Shown here in pieces: positions 12,640 through 25,124 of a stretch of DNA of 64,000 nt. The notes below the pieces were generated by a model. The model did no database searches. It was given only the letters and a program-made list of their open reading frames with translations, and had not been told where the DNA came from. The position numbers and the translations under genes were made by a program. The stretch spans positions 19,305,936 through 19,369,935 of the forward strand of contig CM068828.1 in assembly GCA_028554795.2 (NCBI GenBank). Direction: 5' to 3'. The first letter of the stretch is position 1; the number at the start of each line of letters is the position of its first letter. The stretch comes from Sinohyriopsis cumingii. Lineage: Eukaryota; Mollusca; Bivalvia; Unionida; Unionidae.

Positions 12640-13500
12640 GAAAATGAACCATACACCTATTATACTTGTTGATGTACCATACACCTATTATACTTGTTGA
12701 TGTACCATACACCTATTATACTTGCTGATGTAGTACCATACACCTATTATACTTGTTGATGTACCATACAACTATTATACTTGTTGATGTACCATACACC
12801 TATTATACTTGTTGATGCACCATACACCTATTATACTTGTTGATGTACCATACACCTATTATACTTGTTGATGCACCATACACCTATTATACTTGTTGAT
12901 GCACCATACACCTATTATACTTGTTGATGTACCATACACCTATTATACTTGTTGATGCACCATACACCTATTATACTTGTTGATGGACCATACACCTATT
13001 ATACTTGTTGATGCACCATACACCTATTATACTTGTTGATGTACCATACACCTATTATACTTGTTGATGCACCATACACCTATTATACTTGATGCACCAT
13101 ACACCTATTATACTTGTTGATGTACCATACACCTATTATACTTGTTGATGTACTACCATACACCTATTATACTTGTTGATGCACCATACACCTATTATAC
13201 TTGTTGATGTACCATACACCTATTATACTTGTTGATGCACCATACACCTATTATACTTGTTGATGCACCATACACCTATTATACTTGTTGATGTACCATA
13301 CACCTATTATACTTGTTGATGCACGATACACAAATCGTACTTGTGATGAACCATACATACATCATTCGTACTTGTTGAGTAACCATACACCCATCATACT
13401 TGTTGAGGAACCACACACCTATTATACTTGTTGAGGAACCATACGCCCATCGTACTTGTCTGAAACCATAAACCCATCGTGCTTGTTGATGAACCATTCA
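12640..13500. repeat. 28-bp satellite array, about 24 clean copies plus a decayed tail
   Basis: Unit of 28 bp reading ACCATACACCTATTATACTT then GTTGATGT. Near-identical copies run from 12646 to about 13325. The main variation is TGTACC versus TGCACC, and a few units have a 3- to 4-base insertion or deletion. From 13325 to 13500 the units are progressively diverged. The tight identity suggests recent expansion. Confidence 0.95.
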
Positions 13501-13889
13501 TCAGTCATACTTTTCAAAATAAATTTAATACAGTGATCGTGTCGATTGATCAATATAACAACGATACTTGTTTATAATTTGAATATAAATCATATTTGGT
13601 GATAGCTGATCATGCCAATTGATATGCGATCATTGATGTATATTTGTTGAATTCCGTGCTTTGATCGGTTCCCTTGATGAACTTTGCGCGCATCATTATG
13701 TTATTTCCGTGGTTGGACTTTATGCGCCTGAGTAAGGTCTCCGATTCATTCATTATTCATTTGCATTATGAATAAAAATCATATTCACGTAACTGTGTTT
13801 AGTGTTTTCGTTGGATCCACGCCCACCAGGCTTAAATCCTGCTAAACCATCATTAATTGAAAAAATAGTCCTTCTGGTAAAGAGCGTTT
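13501..13889. other. Unannotated sequence
   Basis: No gene or repeat recognised between two tandem arrays. Confidence 0.4.
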
Positions 13890-14078
13890 AAACATGAATT
13901 GACATGGTTATACATAAACTGACATGCTTAGACATGACTTTACATGGTTATACATGAATTGACATGGTTATACAAGAACTGACATTCTTAGACATGACTT
14001 TACATGGTTATACATGAATTAAGATGGTTATACATAAATTGACATGCTTAAACATTAACTGACATACTTATATCCCAT
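13890..14078. repeat. Tandem repeat, about 30 bp
   Basis: About six diverged copies alternating GACATGGTTATACATGAATT and GACATGCTTAGACATG. Confidence 0.8.
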
Positions 14079-14119
14079 TACTCCGTGCAATCATATCGTT
14101 TCGTAATTACGATATAACT

Positions 14120-14386
14120 ACTGTTGGTGTTGTTGTTGTTGTTGTTTTAGGGTTTAACGCCATTTCTCAGCACAAGATAGGCTATATATGGAGGCCAGTA
14201 CAAATGGTGAAGAAGGAACCCGTGAAAACCAAGGAAAAAACCAACGACCCACGAGAAGCTACTGGCAAACTTTCTCACGTACCCACATTGGCCGAGCTTG
14301 AGAATCGAACCCACGCAGACAGAGGTGAGATGGCAGTGATCCGTAACGGTGAGGGCGTTAGACCACTCGACCACTCAGTGCCCCGT
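14120..14386 (-). mobile_element. tRNA-derived SINE, full length (family A)
   Basis: Read on the minus strand it begins GGGGCACTGAGTGGTCGAG. This is a tRNA-like head with a box A-like stretch around TGGTCGAGTGG and a box B-like GGTTCGATTC. A body of about 150 bases follows and it ends in a (AAC)n tail. The body around CTGGCCTCC and GGCGTTAAACCC resembles the Nin-DC domain of metazoan SINEs. GATATAACT at 14111-14119 and again at 14387-14395 is a 9-bp target-site duplication fixing both ends. Two more copies lie at 49717 and 50155. Confidence 0.85.
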
Positions 14387-14435
14387 GATATAACTGATTT
14401 CCTATGATATGATCAGAAGGGAGATACATTATCGT

Positions 14436-14668
14436 GTATACTAGCCGAACTGGAAAACCTGTCATATATACCAGTCTTAATGGAAACCCTGTCATATATG
14501 CCAGTCTTGCTGGAAACCTTATCATACATACCAGTCTTACCAGAAACCCTGTCTTGTATACCAGCCTTAATAGAAACCCTGTCATGTATACCAGTCTTAT
14601 AGGAAACCCTATCATTTATACCAGTCTTATAGAAAACCCTGGCATGGATACCAGCCTTATTCACAGAC
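14436..14668. repeat. 30-bp tandem repeat, about eight copies
   Basis: Unit carrying ATACCAGTCTTA and GAAACCCTGTCAT. Because 30 is a multiple of three, both strands stay open in several frames; those frames are repeat translations. Confidence 0.9.
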
Positions 14669-14719
14669 AAACTGGCTAAACACCTGTGAATCCTTCTGTA
14701 ATGCAGAAATAAATGAAAG

Positions 14720-16320
14720 ATGACTCAGGTTCTAGGAGTTTGCCACCTACAACAATCTTGTGCTTGCCAACACGTATGGCACTAACAAAGCATCTTGAAG
14801 ATGGACCTGGCACAGTCCAGATGGACAACATCAAAATCAGATTGACTACATCTTGGTTAAAAAATGATTGAGCACAGCACTGATTATCGCCAGAACACGA
14901 AGTCTGCCAGAAGCAGATATTGGAAGTGACGATGATTTATTAATGAAAACGTTTCTTCTCCTCCTGAAAATGATCAAAAAGCTTAAACAACCCAAGAATA
15001 ATATTTGACCTTGACAAATTGAAAGATCCGAAAGTCGCAGAAGCCTCCCAGGCAACGATAGATTGTAACTTTGCACCATTGATATTCCTGGACAACCAAG
15101 ACACCGACATCGAGTCCTTACCTACCACATTCAACATAGCTGTGACTAGCACAGCTAACGAGATCATTGGCAAATATCGTCGAACAAAGAAACATTGGAT
15201 CACAACAGATGTCCTTGAACTATGTGACAAAAGAAGATAATTGAAAAAGGGAAAAAGAGATCAGGAAGGAGCTAGAAATTAAAAAAAAAGTGATAAACAA
15301 CATGATCAAGAAAAGCATGGAAAAGGCAAATGAATCCTGGATAGAAAAGCAATGCTGCGAAATAGAGAACAGTCTGAGTAGAAATGCAGAAAAATGGCAT
15401 ATCAGCTGGTGAAAGATCTCACAACCCATAAACAAGAGAAAACTACCACCATTCAAGACAAGTCAGGTAAATGACGCACAGAAGATCCTCAAGCGATGGA
15501 CAGAATACTTCTCAGAATTGTACAATCACAAGGAGATCCAGCAGTATGAAATAGCCTCTTGATGACAACCCAATTATTTGTGAGGAAGTAGAAATTGGAG
15601 TTAGGTCACTAAAGAAATGACGGTCAGCCGGCGTTGACAACATACCAGCAGATCTCATTAAGGCAGGAGGAGAAGAGGTTGTCACAGTCCTAACAACAAT
15701 CTACAACAAGATATTGCAGACAAGAGAATGGCCCACCACATGGACTCAATCTTTGGTCATCGTGCTCCCCGGAAAGAAACCTACAGCTATGCCAAAACTA
15801 CAGAACCATCAGTCTAATCAGCTACCCAAGCAAAATCATGCTGAAGATAATTCTCTACAGACTAAAGCTTCATGCAGAGAAAATTATTGATGAAGAGCAA
15901 GCAGGCTTCCGATGAGGAAGGAGCACTACAGAACAAATATTCAATCCCAGACTCCTTTGCGAGAACTACCTTCAGCATCATCATAATCTATACAACGTCT
16001 TCGTAGAACTTATGGGCAACTATGAGGAAGTACAACATCAGCTCAAACCTAATGAGAGTTGTTGAGCACCTCTATCCCAAAGCCACCAGCGCTGATGTGC
16101 TCGATTGTCATATCCATTTTTATGTATGCTTGTAAAACATGGACGCTCACATCAGATCTACAAAGAATGATTCAAACCTTCGAAATGAGATGCTACCACA
16201 CGATCTTGGGTATCTCATACATTGACCATGTAACCAACGAAGAGGTATACAACAAGATCCAATGAGCCATCGGACCCTATGAAGACATCTTAACCACTGT
16301 TAAAAAGCGCAAACTGATGT
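14720..16320 (+). mobile_element. LINE (non-LTR retrotransposon) remnant, internally deleted
   Basis: Plus-strand remnant of an endonuclease-reverse transcriptase polyprotein. It opens in the C-terminal endonuclease (codons for LLEF-like and NLVLANT-like residues near 14740-14775). The linker follows with residues such as EADIGSDDDLL (about 14910) and DPKVAEASQATID (about 15027-15065), best preserved at 15019-15240. The reverse-transcriptase start is visible at 15590-15860 (AGVDNIPADLI-like, then the RTISLISYPSK-like block), then EEQAGF at about 15895. At about 16020-16090 the catalytic FADD region is missing and the sequence jumps to the conserved tail (FMYACKTWTLT, RCYHTILGISY, DHVTNEEV; 16059-16265). 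Several stops and frame changes interrupt it. It lacks its 5' part and stops at about 16316, where an LTR-like repeat begins. The architecture fits the RTE/BovB-like group common in molluscs; the clade is uncertain. Confidence 0.85.
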
Positions 16321-16321
16321 G

Positions 16322-17240
16322 TGTTATGTATATTTAATTTAATTGTTTGCCTGTTAGTTTTAAAATATTTTTTATTCCATTACATGTTATTGTAATGTAA
16401 TATTGTTTACTGGACTTGATTTCTTTTGGTTCAGAATTAAGTTCAGTTCTGTTTGACTTTTTTAAATTAATTTCATTGAAGTAAATACCTAATAATAGAA
16501 ATATTGTATCTAGTTGCTGACCTTAAAATCAGTGAGAGTTTTGGTAAACAACTTTTTTTCTGTCTCCAAGTCAGAATCATTGAGCTGAATCAAGGTCATA
16601 CCTGGACTACGTGACGTGAAGCACATGTTAATTCGTAAATAAACTTCTATTTTTTCTAGAATGAAGAAATCTTGACCCCCATCTGGGAATCTGTTTTGCG
16701 TTTTAGTTAGTCTTATAACTGATGGTATGATAAGAATTATATCAGTCGTGCCTTAACACTTGAGAAGTCAAGTTGTTTTATGGTGTGACCAGTTTGGGGG
16801 CTGAATTTTATTTTCTTCAAATTATTGAATTTCAAGTGATTGTTTTCCCTGGAAATACTAGTGCCCTAAATTAATTCTTGGACAAGGACATCTACCGAAA
16901 TTTATACAGAATTCAAAAACTAGAATAATAATTTATGTGATTCAACAAAAGAATGTCGACACATCAATACAACGCTGACTATTGCATACGTCATCGCCTT
17001 CCATCTTGGATGTTCATCGGGATTTGATCTGTGATTCACTTAGAACTTTTCATTGATAGGACTTGTGTTTTTTAATTCTTGGATTACAGGTTGGATTTAA
17101 TTCGCAATACGGTAAGTTCTTTTTTCTTATTTTTGTTACTTTGCAGTCTAGGTAAAAAAAAATTATTTGTTTAATTTTACAGTCAGGGAACAGTGCCTCA
17201 ACATTGTAACTTCTCATGAAACAGTGACTCAACCACGATT
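16322..17240 (-). mobile_element. LTR-like dispersed repeat, copy 3
   Basis: Reverse-complement copy of the family at 1625-2531. In plus orientation it opens TGTTATGTATATTTAATT, the complement of the ATAACA terminus. It keeps the landmark blocks around CGCAATACGGTAAG (17102) and CTTGGACAAGGACATC (16878). Its far end near 17160-17240 is diverged, so that boundary is approximate. It directly abuts the LINE remnant, and I do not see the LINE resume beyond it. Confidence 0.6.
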
Positions 17241-17869
17241 GTAAATTTTCATGGAACAGTGCCTCAACCATGACTGTAAATGTGTTTTCAAAGACAATAC
17301 AAATACTTAATATTAATAACTGTATCTTGAAATCTTATAGTATTATGGTATTCGTTTAAACTCTAGGGCTATAGATGGATGGAAACAAATTACTCTTTAA
17401 ATGTCTTACATAATTTTGTTTTTAACAATGACAGACACATTCAGTAGTTGTAGATTGTCTGTATATTTGTAAATAAGATACCTATGATATTTCATGTTAA
17501 AAATATTTGCATGTTTTCTATATTAATTTGGATGTAGAGACTACGCAGTTTGAAGCATACAATTCTTTTCTTATCTTCCTTACGCTATCATCACACTAAC
17601 TGAATCAATCAGTTCTTGCAGCCTATTGTAGTCCCCAAAACTATATTTACTCTTTTTCCCAATATATCCTGGAGACTTTCTGACCAAATATCAATATCAC
17701 TTGCATTTAACTGAAACCAGTATTAAAGCCCAAACAGAAACTGAAACGTTCATTGAGTTCAAGCTCATGAATTTGGCATAGGCTCACAATGCAAATAGAT
17801 GCAATCCGACAGGTTCTGTGAAGATCACCTGCACTAAAAGTTCCAGTCATTTTTTTACATCTTGTGCCC
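17241..17869. other. Unannotated sequence
   Basis: No gene recognised. A 50-base segment with CAGTGCCTCAACC is partly duplicated at 17180-17275. Confidence 0.4.
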
Positions 17870-18090
17870 AAGGCAGTATGCAACACATGATAGTTTGATA
17901 GTTTTTGTGTTGCGTCCATGGCAGTAATTAACTAGATAGCTACATGTTGTGTTCAAGGCAGTACCAAACTAGATGGTTATATGTTGTGTCCACGGCAGTA
18001 ACTAATAGAAGATAGTTACATGTTGTGTCCGAGGCAATACCTAACACAAGATGGTTACATGTTGCGTCCAAGGCAGTACCTTATGCAATA
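17870..18090. repeat. Tandem repeat, about 38-40 bp
   Basis: About five copies with the core TACATGTTGTGTCC(A/G)AGGCAGTA, separated by variable spacers of the type ACTAGATAG. Confidence 0.8.
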
Positions 18091-18234
18091 TATTTTCGGT
18101 TCATCTTAACTTCTAGCTAATTGTACAAATATAATGAAGAAAGTATATGAGGAACTGCTCTGATGCCAAATAAAGAACATTATAGACGAAGGTAAATGAA
18201 TAGTAATGAAGTCATAAGTAGCAACATTCATCCA

Positions 18235-18375
18235 TTACAATTTGTGCAAACCATACATGTCATTCATAGGTTATAATTTGTGCAAACGATTACTTCGTGT
18301 ATAGCTTTACTTCGTGTATAGCTTATAACTTGTGCCAACCTTACATTTTGTGCATAACTTATAATTTGCCCAAGC
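18235..18375. repeat. Diverged tandem repeat, about 25-30 bp
   Basis: Four to five loose copies of ATAACTTATAATTTGTGC followed by AAACC or CAACC. Confidence 0.6.
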
Positions 18376-18599
18376 CGTAATTTTTTTACCTTGAGGAACA
18401 TTAATTTTGAGTCTGGTTTCTATGAAAGTCAGGTGTCTGCTAGATAAGTCGCCTTGGACACAGATATGTCACGTTCTCAAAGAATAGTTTTACTAAGTTC
18501 GCAAAAAATACTAACTTAACCGTATAAATAGGTTTCGAGAAGTATAAATAGGTTTTCACGATTGCTACTGACCTTACCTCCTTAAAGTTTATAACATTG

Positions 18600-19100
18600 C
18601 AATGAGATTACAGAATCCATTAAAGCGCTATCTTCAAATCTAGAGCCCCGCATGAAATCCATTAGAGCGCTATGTCTTCAAATCTAGAGCCCCACATGAA
18701 ATCCATTAAAGCACTATATCTTCAATTCTAGATCCCCACATGAAATCCTTTAAAGCGCTGTGTGTATTCAACTCTAGAGCCCCACATAAAATCCATTAAA
18801 AGCCCACTGTGTACTATAATCTAGAGCCCCACATAAAATCCATTAAAAGCCCACTGTGTACTATAATCTAGAGATCCACGTAAAATCCATTAAAAGCCCA
18901 CTGTGTACTATAATCTAGAGACCCACATAAAATCCATTAAAAGCCCACTGTGTACTATAATCTAGAGACCCACATAACATCCATTAAAAGCCCACTGTGT
19001 ACTATAATCTAGAGATCCACATAAACTTCATTCAAGGCAAGTTGTGTGTCAAAATCAAGATACACAATTCATTAAAAGCACATTGGATGTTAAAGTCTGG

Positions 19101-19134
<34 letters not shown>

Positions 19135-19480
19135 CAGAGACCCACAAAAAGTCCACCATTAAATGTAGATTGTGTAAATAAATCTAGACACAGAAAATCC
19201 GTTAAAACACATTTTGTGTTAAAATCTAAAAACACACACAAAATGCATTAAAAGCAAACTGTGTATTAAAATCTAGACACACGCACACACACATACACAC
19301 ACACACACACTATTAAAATCACACTGTGTTAAAATCTAGAGAACTACATAGTGCATTAAAATCACATTGTGTTCAAATCAAGAGAGCCACACAAAATCAG
19401 TTAAAAGCACATTGCGTGTGTTAAAATCTATACACATGCAGAATAACATTAAACGTACACTTTGCGTTAAAATCTGGAAA
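18600..19480. repeat. 47-bp minisatellite with embedded CA microsatellites
   Basis: Units carrying ATAAAATCCATTAAAAGCCC and ACTATAATCTAGAG. CTAGAG recurs at 18868, 18915, 18962 and 19009, 47 bases apart. Left and right of that core the units diverge. Two (CA)n tracts at about 19104-19131 and 19274-19311 have grown inside units. Confidence 0.9.
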
Positions 19481-19667
19481 CGCACAGTTTTGAAGAAATT
19501 TTTTTTATTTGGTTCTTTTTTGTGGGTTTTCTTTGTGAGGGGGGTTGCATAAAAAGGTTAAGGGTGTCAAGCTGAAACGTCAGCGGTGAAACTTAAATGG
19601 ACAGTTTGCCTGTGGATGTCAATCATGCTAATATCATCCTAACTTCAATAACGTCTCCTGCATAATG

Positions 19668-19668
<1 letters not shown>

Positions 19669-19702
<34 letters not shown>
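19669..19702. repeat. (CA)n microsatellite
   Basis: Seventeen or so uninterrupted CA units. Confidence 0.95.
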
Positions 19703-19704
<2 letters not shown>

Positions 19705-19814
19705 TCGTCTCTATCCTTAAGGAAAATGAAACTGAAAGGGAACCAGCCTGTTTTGGCAGTGGCGTTATTTCTAACGATCATTCAGGTAAAACCGGCAAGA
19801 GAAACACTGTACAC

Positions 19815-20010
19815 AATAATATATGTATAGCTACTGAGTAAAGAAATGTACAGATATTAGCCTAGGTACTAAGTACAAAATGTACAGTAAGCTAGCCACT
19901 TAGTAAAACAATGCACAGGAGTTAGCCTAGCTAGTGAGTAAAATAATTTACAACAGTAAACGTAGGTACTGAGAAATAAAAAGTACTGCAGTAAATCTAG
20001 CTACTGGGTA
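19815..20010. repeat. Diverged tandem repeat, about 37-40 bp
   Basis: About five copies built from TAGCTACTGAGTAAA followed by ATGTACAG(T/A)AGTTAGCCTAG. Identity is moderate. Confidence 0.7.
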
Positions 20011-22504
20011 GACTTGCGAAGTTTGTATCTGCAAACGCTGCTTGTAATGATAAAACGTGAATAATATATGTAAGGACCGTTTCCAGACATCAAACGTTGT
20101 AACCGTGAGAGTAACAGTGTACAATACACAGACAGCCGGACTAGGTTCGTTTGATAATGTTACGATCACTGGGGCAGACGACCATACATGATAACAGTTA
20201 TTAACATGTGTTCATTTCATATATAGGTTGCTTGTATTCTGTGTCCAAATTCAAAGGCATGTCTACATTTAGATGCTTAGTAAAAAATACGATGATTTGC
20301 TCCCATTCGATTTCTTTTCCATTCCATCCACCAACTTCAATATGTTCGTCCAATCAAATCATCTTTTTCCCTGTGGTTCCAAGCTATTATTATCGTAAAA
20401 TGCCTCTATAACTAGGACAACAACAAAACTAAGATTTCTTCGAAACGCGATGAAAAACTATAAATTAGATTTTGATATAGACAACCTTGCGTATGTATAT
20501 GTAGCAGGACCATATATTTTATAATTCTATATATTCATGTTTAAATGAGGCAGAATTGGGTATTTTATTATTTTATACAATTAATGTTTATTGATGAGTG
20601 AAATAAAGTCATCAGTTGCGATTATTGTGTAATTCTCATTTTAGACATATTTAGCCAATTAGGAAACCTTGAACCATGATTACTTGTTCGAGTTTTGTTC
20701 ACTCTGAGCAATGAAGCTACCCTGATTACTGTTCATGCTCTACTGTATGACAAGTGGTAAGTAACTTTCTGATTGGTTGGTTTGCTACTTGTCTTTATAA
20801 ACAACATAGCATGATCAGCATATTAGTGGTGGTCATTCATTGGGGCTTCTTATTATATATGCACGTGTATATGGTCAAACCTGTTCAAACGACCACCGGC
20901 GTCTAGCGACCAGCCAGCTGTAATATCAAAAACAGTTTGTCATTCACTTCCAGTAGTCCTCCTATAGGTTTTACTTGTATACAGCAACCACCTGAGTAAT
21001 GCATCGTTTTACTTAGCAACAGGTTATGATGAAGGATTGGTATCCTGTCTGTCTATTATACAGTCAGGTCAACAAACAAACTTCAATACAGATTTTTGTT
21101 TTCAATTGCGAGCTTACATAATTTATAATGCCCAGCCCCACCTCCCTCAACTGCCATCACCTGCATGATTGTAACAGAATCCGGTTGTTTTCCTTGACAA
21201 CTCCAATTTTTTTTTAAACTGTTGCGTTTACAATTATCTCTGACAGAGGCGATAAAATCAAAATTACAAGAGACTCGGATGGGTGAGAAATTTCAATAAA
21301 TGGGAGAAGCTTTAAATTGGCGAAGAGACTTTAAAAAAAAAATACTTGTCGGGGATGGCGACTGGAACTAAAGTAATGGGTACAAATTGTTGATGACGAA
21401 TCTGAATTAGTTCGGCAGAAATCATTATTTTTTATAACGGAATCCACGAACGGCTTTATGTAATAATTTTCTAATGCTATTATTTTGCAAATACATTCTG
21501 TCATTTTCCAATGGTTAATTGGCTCCAGAAATATTGTAAATAATGTAAATTTAAGCCGAACACTTAATGTCTTTTTAACCTTAGTGCATTATCCCACGTT
21601 CATTCCGATATGAGTCTGAGCCAGGTATTAAATAGCAAATGGATTTCAACTAAATTTAATCAGCGGAAACGAGGTAAGCGATATCGGTAGGTGGGGGGGG
21701 GGTATGTTGAAATTTGAGACTCTTTTATTAACAAGGCTTTGATTTCACCGCCAAAAGATAAAATGATTCGAATTATGAAACCTGTTTTACTTGCATCGCT
21801 CGGGTTCCTCAACATCTAGTTAGGCATTGTAGTCACAAAACCGAGCAAACGATAAATAAATAAACGTAAGCTCAAACTTTCATGTTAAAAAATCTTAAAT
21901 AACGTCTTTACAAAATTACTTAAATTGGACATGTACGTATATATTTAATTCAAACAATATTAAATTAGTTATGAAATATTAGTTTTAAAAAATTAAAATG
22001 TAAATGAAGTTGGTTTCGGCTCAAGAATTTTTGTAATGAATGAGCCATCTTCCTTAACTGCATTAATCATACAAGCTTCATTGCGGATACTTTAATTAAC
22101 CGAGAAAAGTTATTTCGTTTAGCCCGACCGCCAGGTGTCGTGCGTGTAATGTAGGACAGTAACTCGATAGACCTATTGACATTTCTTCAGCGGTACACAC
22201 AGTTGGTTTCCCTTTTCGCAAGGTCAGAATCCAAAATAAGGTGCAAGATTTCTGTCTAAATTAACATTAGTCATAAACATTTATATACCATGTTCTTTCG
22301 TCCAGCCTTACAAGGTCTAAGTAAACTAAACTGCTTTCAAAAACTGGAGAATAGCTAAGAAATACAATACCCGTGTTCCAAGATAATTAAGTCTCTCCAT
22401 TTCTGATATTCATTAACATGCTATCAAACACGCTTGCGAGATGTGACATGTCCATTTCATGTTGACGATTCTTCCTCGACGATCAACATTTTAAAAGTTG
22501 CGGA

Positions 22505-22581
22505 GATCTCTCTCTCTCTCTCTCTCTTGCTTGACTAGACTTTTAAGTTAATACTCTTCCTTGCTTGACTAGACTTTTAAG
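22505..22581. repeat. (TC)n and a 30-bp direct duplication
   Basis: A (TC)11 tract at about 22506-22528, followed by two copies of TTGCTTGACTAGACTTTTAA about 32 bases apart. Confidence 0.85.
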
Positions 22582-23084
22582 TATAAGTTTTTCCATTCCC
22601 CTCTCGTGCGTACATGACAAAATAAGCACAAATCTGGAGTGAGAGAGAAAAACATATTAAGCTGGGCGAAAACAATAAAACTGAACTTGTACGAAGTAAC
22701 CCACAGTAATCTGGTTGGTCGTAACGGTATGTTTACGCTTTGCTTGGGATCTATTTACACTGTTCATAATATCAATGATACATAGTTGCAATAGCCAGTG
22801 ACGCTAGGTCTGTATGTTAAATTTGTCGGTTACGAAGCACACATACTGTATTGTGTTTTAATCCTTTGTTGTTGTTTCTGAACCTATTATAATGTTCTAA
22901 AAATCGATTATTAATTGTCAAATGTCAAAATGGTCGCCCCCGCGCCCCTTCCTCCCTCCCGCCCCCTCTCTCTCTCTCTGGATTATCGTATCTAGATACG
23001 GACGAAAATCCATGGGGATTTCGCTTGTGTCATACGACAATGTCTCTGGACCCATGAATGATGGTAATGCTAGTCAAGCCGTTC

Positions 23085-23095
23085 AAAGAAGAAGA

Positions 23096-23128
<33 letters not shown>
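23085..23128. repeat. (GAA)n/(GA)n microsatellite
   Basis: A short GAA run followed by about 13 GA units; the related (TC)n tract at 22964-22980 lies 100 bases upstream. Confidence 0.9.
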
Positions 23129-23130
<2 letters not shown>

Positions 23131-24346
23131 AAAAGTCTTTAGAAATGTTAATTAAAGCAGAATAATGACTTAAATGAACTGTCAGTATGTAACATTATTT
23201 TAATTACCTCTTGTTGGTTCGTCATTTCATTTAGTTTATATTCCACGCTAATTTCCATACGCTAGTACGTGAATGCCTGACAGTAAGATTCAGTGTACAA
23301 GACGGTAACTGTGTTTGCTGTGCAATACTTTCTTCATAAAAACAATATTTGATGTTTAAATTATGAGTGTGTCTCATATTGATTTAATAAATGTGAATAA
23401 AAATAGAAACTGAAAAAGAAAACGATCGGCTTATCAACCTGCCTGTGTGACTGTGAACAAGAAGAAAAATCGTAGAACTACATTTTGTAGCGGACACATT
23501 CGCGGGATGTGAGGAGTTCATTCACTCGGTCAATACATCAGGAGCATATCGTAACTCCATTCAAAGTGCAAATATGTGTATTTGTATGTGATATAAATAA
23601 AAAGTATTATATGAATACTGCACGACCTTGGGAGTGCATTATATCCATCCGACAAAAGGAGTTCATATTTTCCCATACAAATGCAGTAACATTTTTATTA
23701 TATGTTCATTTTTTTATTCTACCTAAAGCTTAATTATATAAACAAAATACACTACAAGAAACGACGTAAATGAATGTATGCCGTATTCCAAACTAAATAC
23801 ACAAGCGCATATTTATAATTACACAACACCAACATTATTACTGCGCACATAACTCCGCCCAGATAAATTTGAACTTAGTCGCGCGCTCGACAAAATTTTC
23901 GAAAGAAAATGGCGTGTCTAGTTAAAATTGACATTTGGAGTCATATTGTGAATGAATGTGCATTGCAACAACTTTTCCGTTTGATCTGGAATGAATAGAT
24001 TTTGGTATTTTTTTCGATTCTACGAAATTTCGTGATTATGGACTGGATTTGTATGTGACATATCCACATGAAATACACCAGATTGAATAAGCTCGGGAGA
24101 AGCGTGTTGACGTCTGCAAATGTGTTTCTCTTTCTGTCATTGAATGTTTGAAATCATAATGTGGGGAAAATATGAAGTCTTTCAATTGCAATTATCAAAA
24201 AGACGCTATGGAATTGAATGCTTCTTTCATTTTGAGTGCAGTAAGGAGGATGTAATTGCACTTGTCATCGAAATTACAGTACAATTTCGAAATGTGTAAT
24301 CAAGATTGAGAACCTATGACATGGCTCATGTAATTCGGATTTGCAG

Positions 24347-25036
24347 AACTAAGAAAGTACATTTTGAGGAAATTCAGGATGTAAAACTGTAAGTATATTA
24401 TTATTTTTTTTTTTGCCATTCTTATTACCAGCTAAAGAAGACGGTATATGACTTGTCACTTGTATGTTATTTGTAAGGACATTTTCTTGCGTCTGTTGTA
24501 TACCGTAGCTAGCCTAAATCCGAAACATTGTAGCAACGCGGAATGTGCCAAAGCTGCTGGTATGTGGCAGTCCACGAAACATCTGTTTTAGTTCATTCAG
24601 AAACAAATTTAAACAACCTCAGCGTAAAGCGCCTCTTACGCGAGTGTACATGATTTATTTACAAATCAAACGTGCTGGCATCTGCGTCCAGTGTTTGTTT
24701 ACAATAGATAGTAGCTCTTTTATGCACGTGAATGCTATATGTGTATTGGTGCGCGGGTTCAATATCGGGTAATACTGCACGATTCTGACAATGTAAAGTT
24801 AACGCGGGAAAAAATGAGCATATAATAATGTATATTATTTGGCATATTCCGCGTTAACTTTTTTGATACAATGTTTCGGATTTAGGCTAGCTATACAGTA
24901 GACGCAAGAAAGGATCCTTACAAATAACATACAAGTGACAAGGCATAAACTGTCTTCTTTGGCTGGTAATAAGAATGGCCAAAAAAATACTTACAGTTTT
25001 ACATCCTGAATTTCCTCAAAATTTACTTTCTTAGTT
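24347..25036. repeat. Large inverted repeat, arms about 200 bp
   Basis: The left arm (24347-24552) and right arm (24838-25036) are reverse complements with high identity over their whole length. Shared landmarks are AACTAAGAAAGTA at the outer ends and TTAGGCTAGCTA/TAGCTAGCCTAA and CGGAAT(G/A)TGCCAAA at the inner ends. The spacer is about 285 bases. A second, perfect 13-bp stem overlaps the inner edge of the right arm: AAAGTTAACGCGG at 24795-24807 and its complement at 24849-24861. No transposase or obvious target-site duplication is seen. It could be a foldback or MITE-like element, or a local inverted duplication. Confidence 0.9.
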
Positions 25037-25065
25037 ATGCAACAGCGTTAGATACAGCGTACATA

Positions 25066-25066
<1 letters not shown>

Positions 25067-25121
<55 letters not shown>
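25067..25121. repeat. (TA)n microsatellite
   Basis: About 27 TA units just outside the right arm of the inverted repeat. Confidence 0.95.

Positions 25122-25124
<3 letters not shown>

Larger units (their letters stand above)
20011..24346. other. Repeat-poor non-coding stretch
   Basis: 4.3 kb with almost no tandem repeats, unusual for this window, and no recognisable exon. A segment at about 20870-21010 carries the GACCACC/GACCAGCC motifs of the widespread CCTGT...GACCACC interspersed repeats. The stretch 21430-22160 is complex sequence with several TAAT cores and a palindrome-like CCAATGGTTAATTGG. If intron 2 of the SHOX gene extends through here, regulatory elements are possible, but this is inference. 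Confidence 0.4.

Noticed and set aside
12640-13500. Regular direct repeats considered as a CRISPR-like array
   Set aside because: The repeats are head to tail with no unique spacers, and the host is eukaryotic; it is a satellite. The same holds for the 47-bp array at 45070 and others.
14290-14386. tRNA-like sequence with box A and box B considered as a tRNA gene
   Set aside because: It cannot fold into a full cloverleaf, and it is followed by a SINE body, an AAC tail and target-site duplications; it is a SINE head.
14147-14407. Overlapping open frames of 67-75 codons considered as a small gene
   Set aside because: They lie within the SINE; the same frames recur in the copies at 49598-49837 and 50132-50467.
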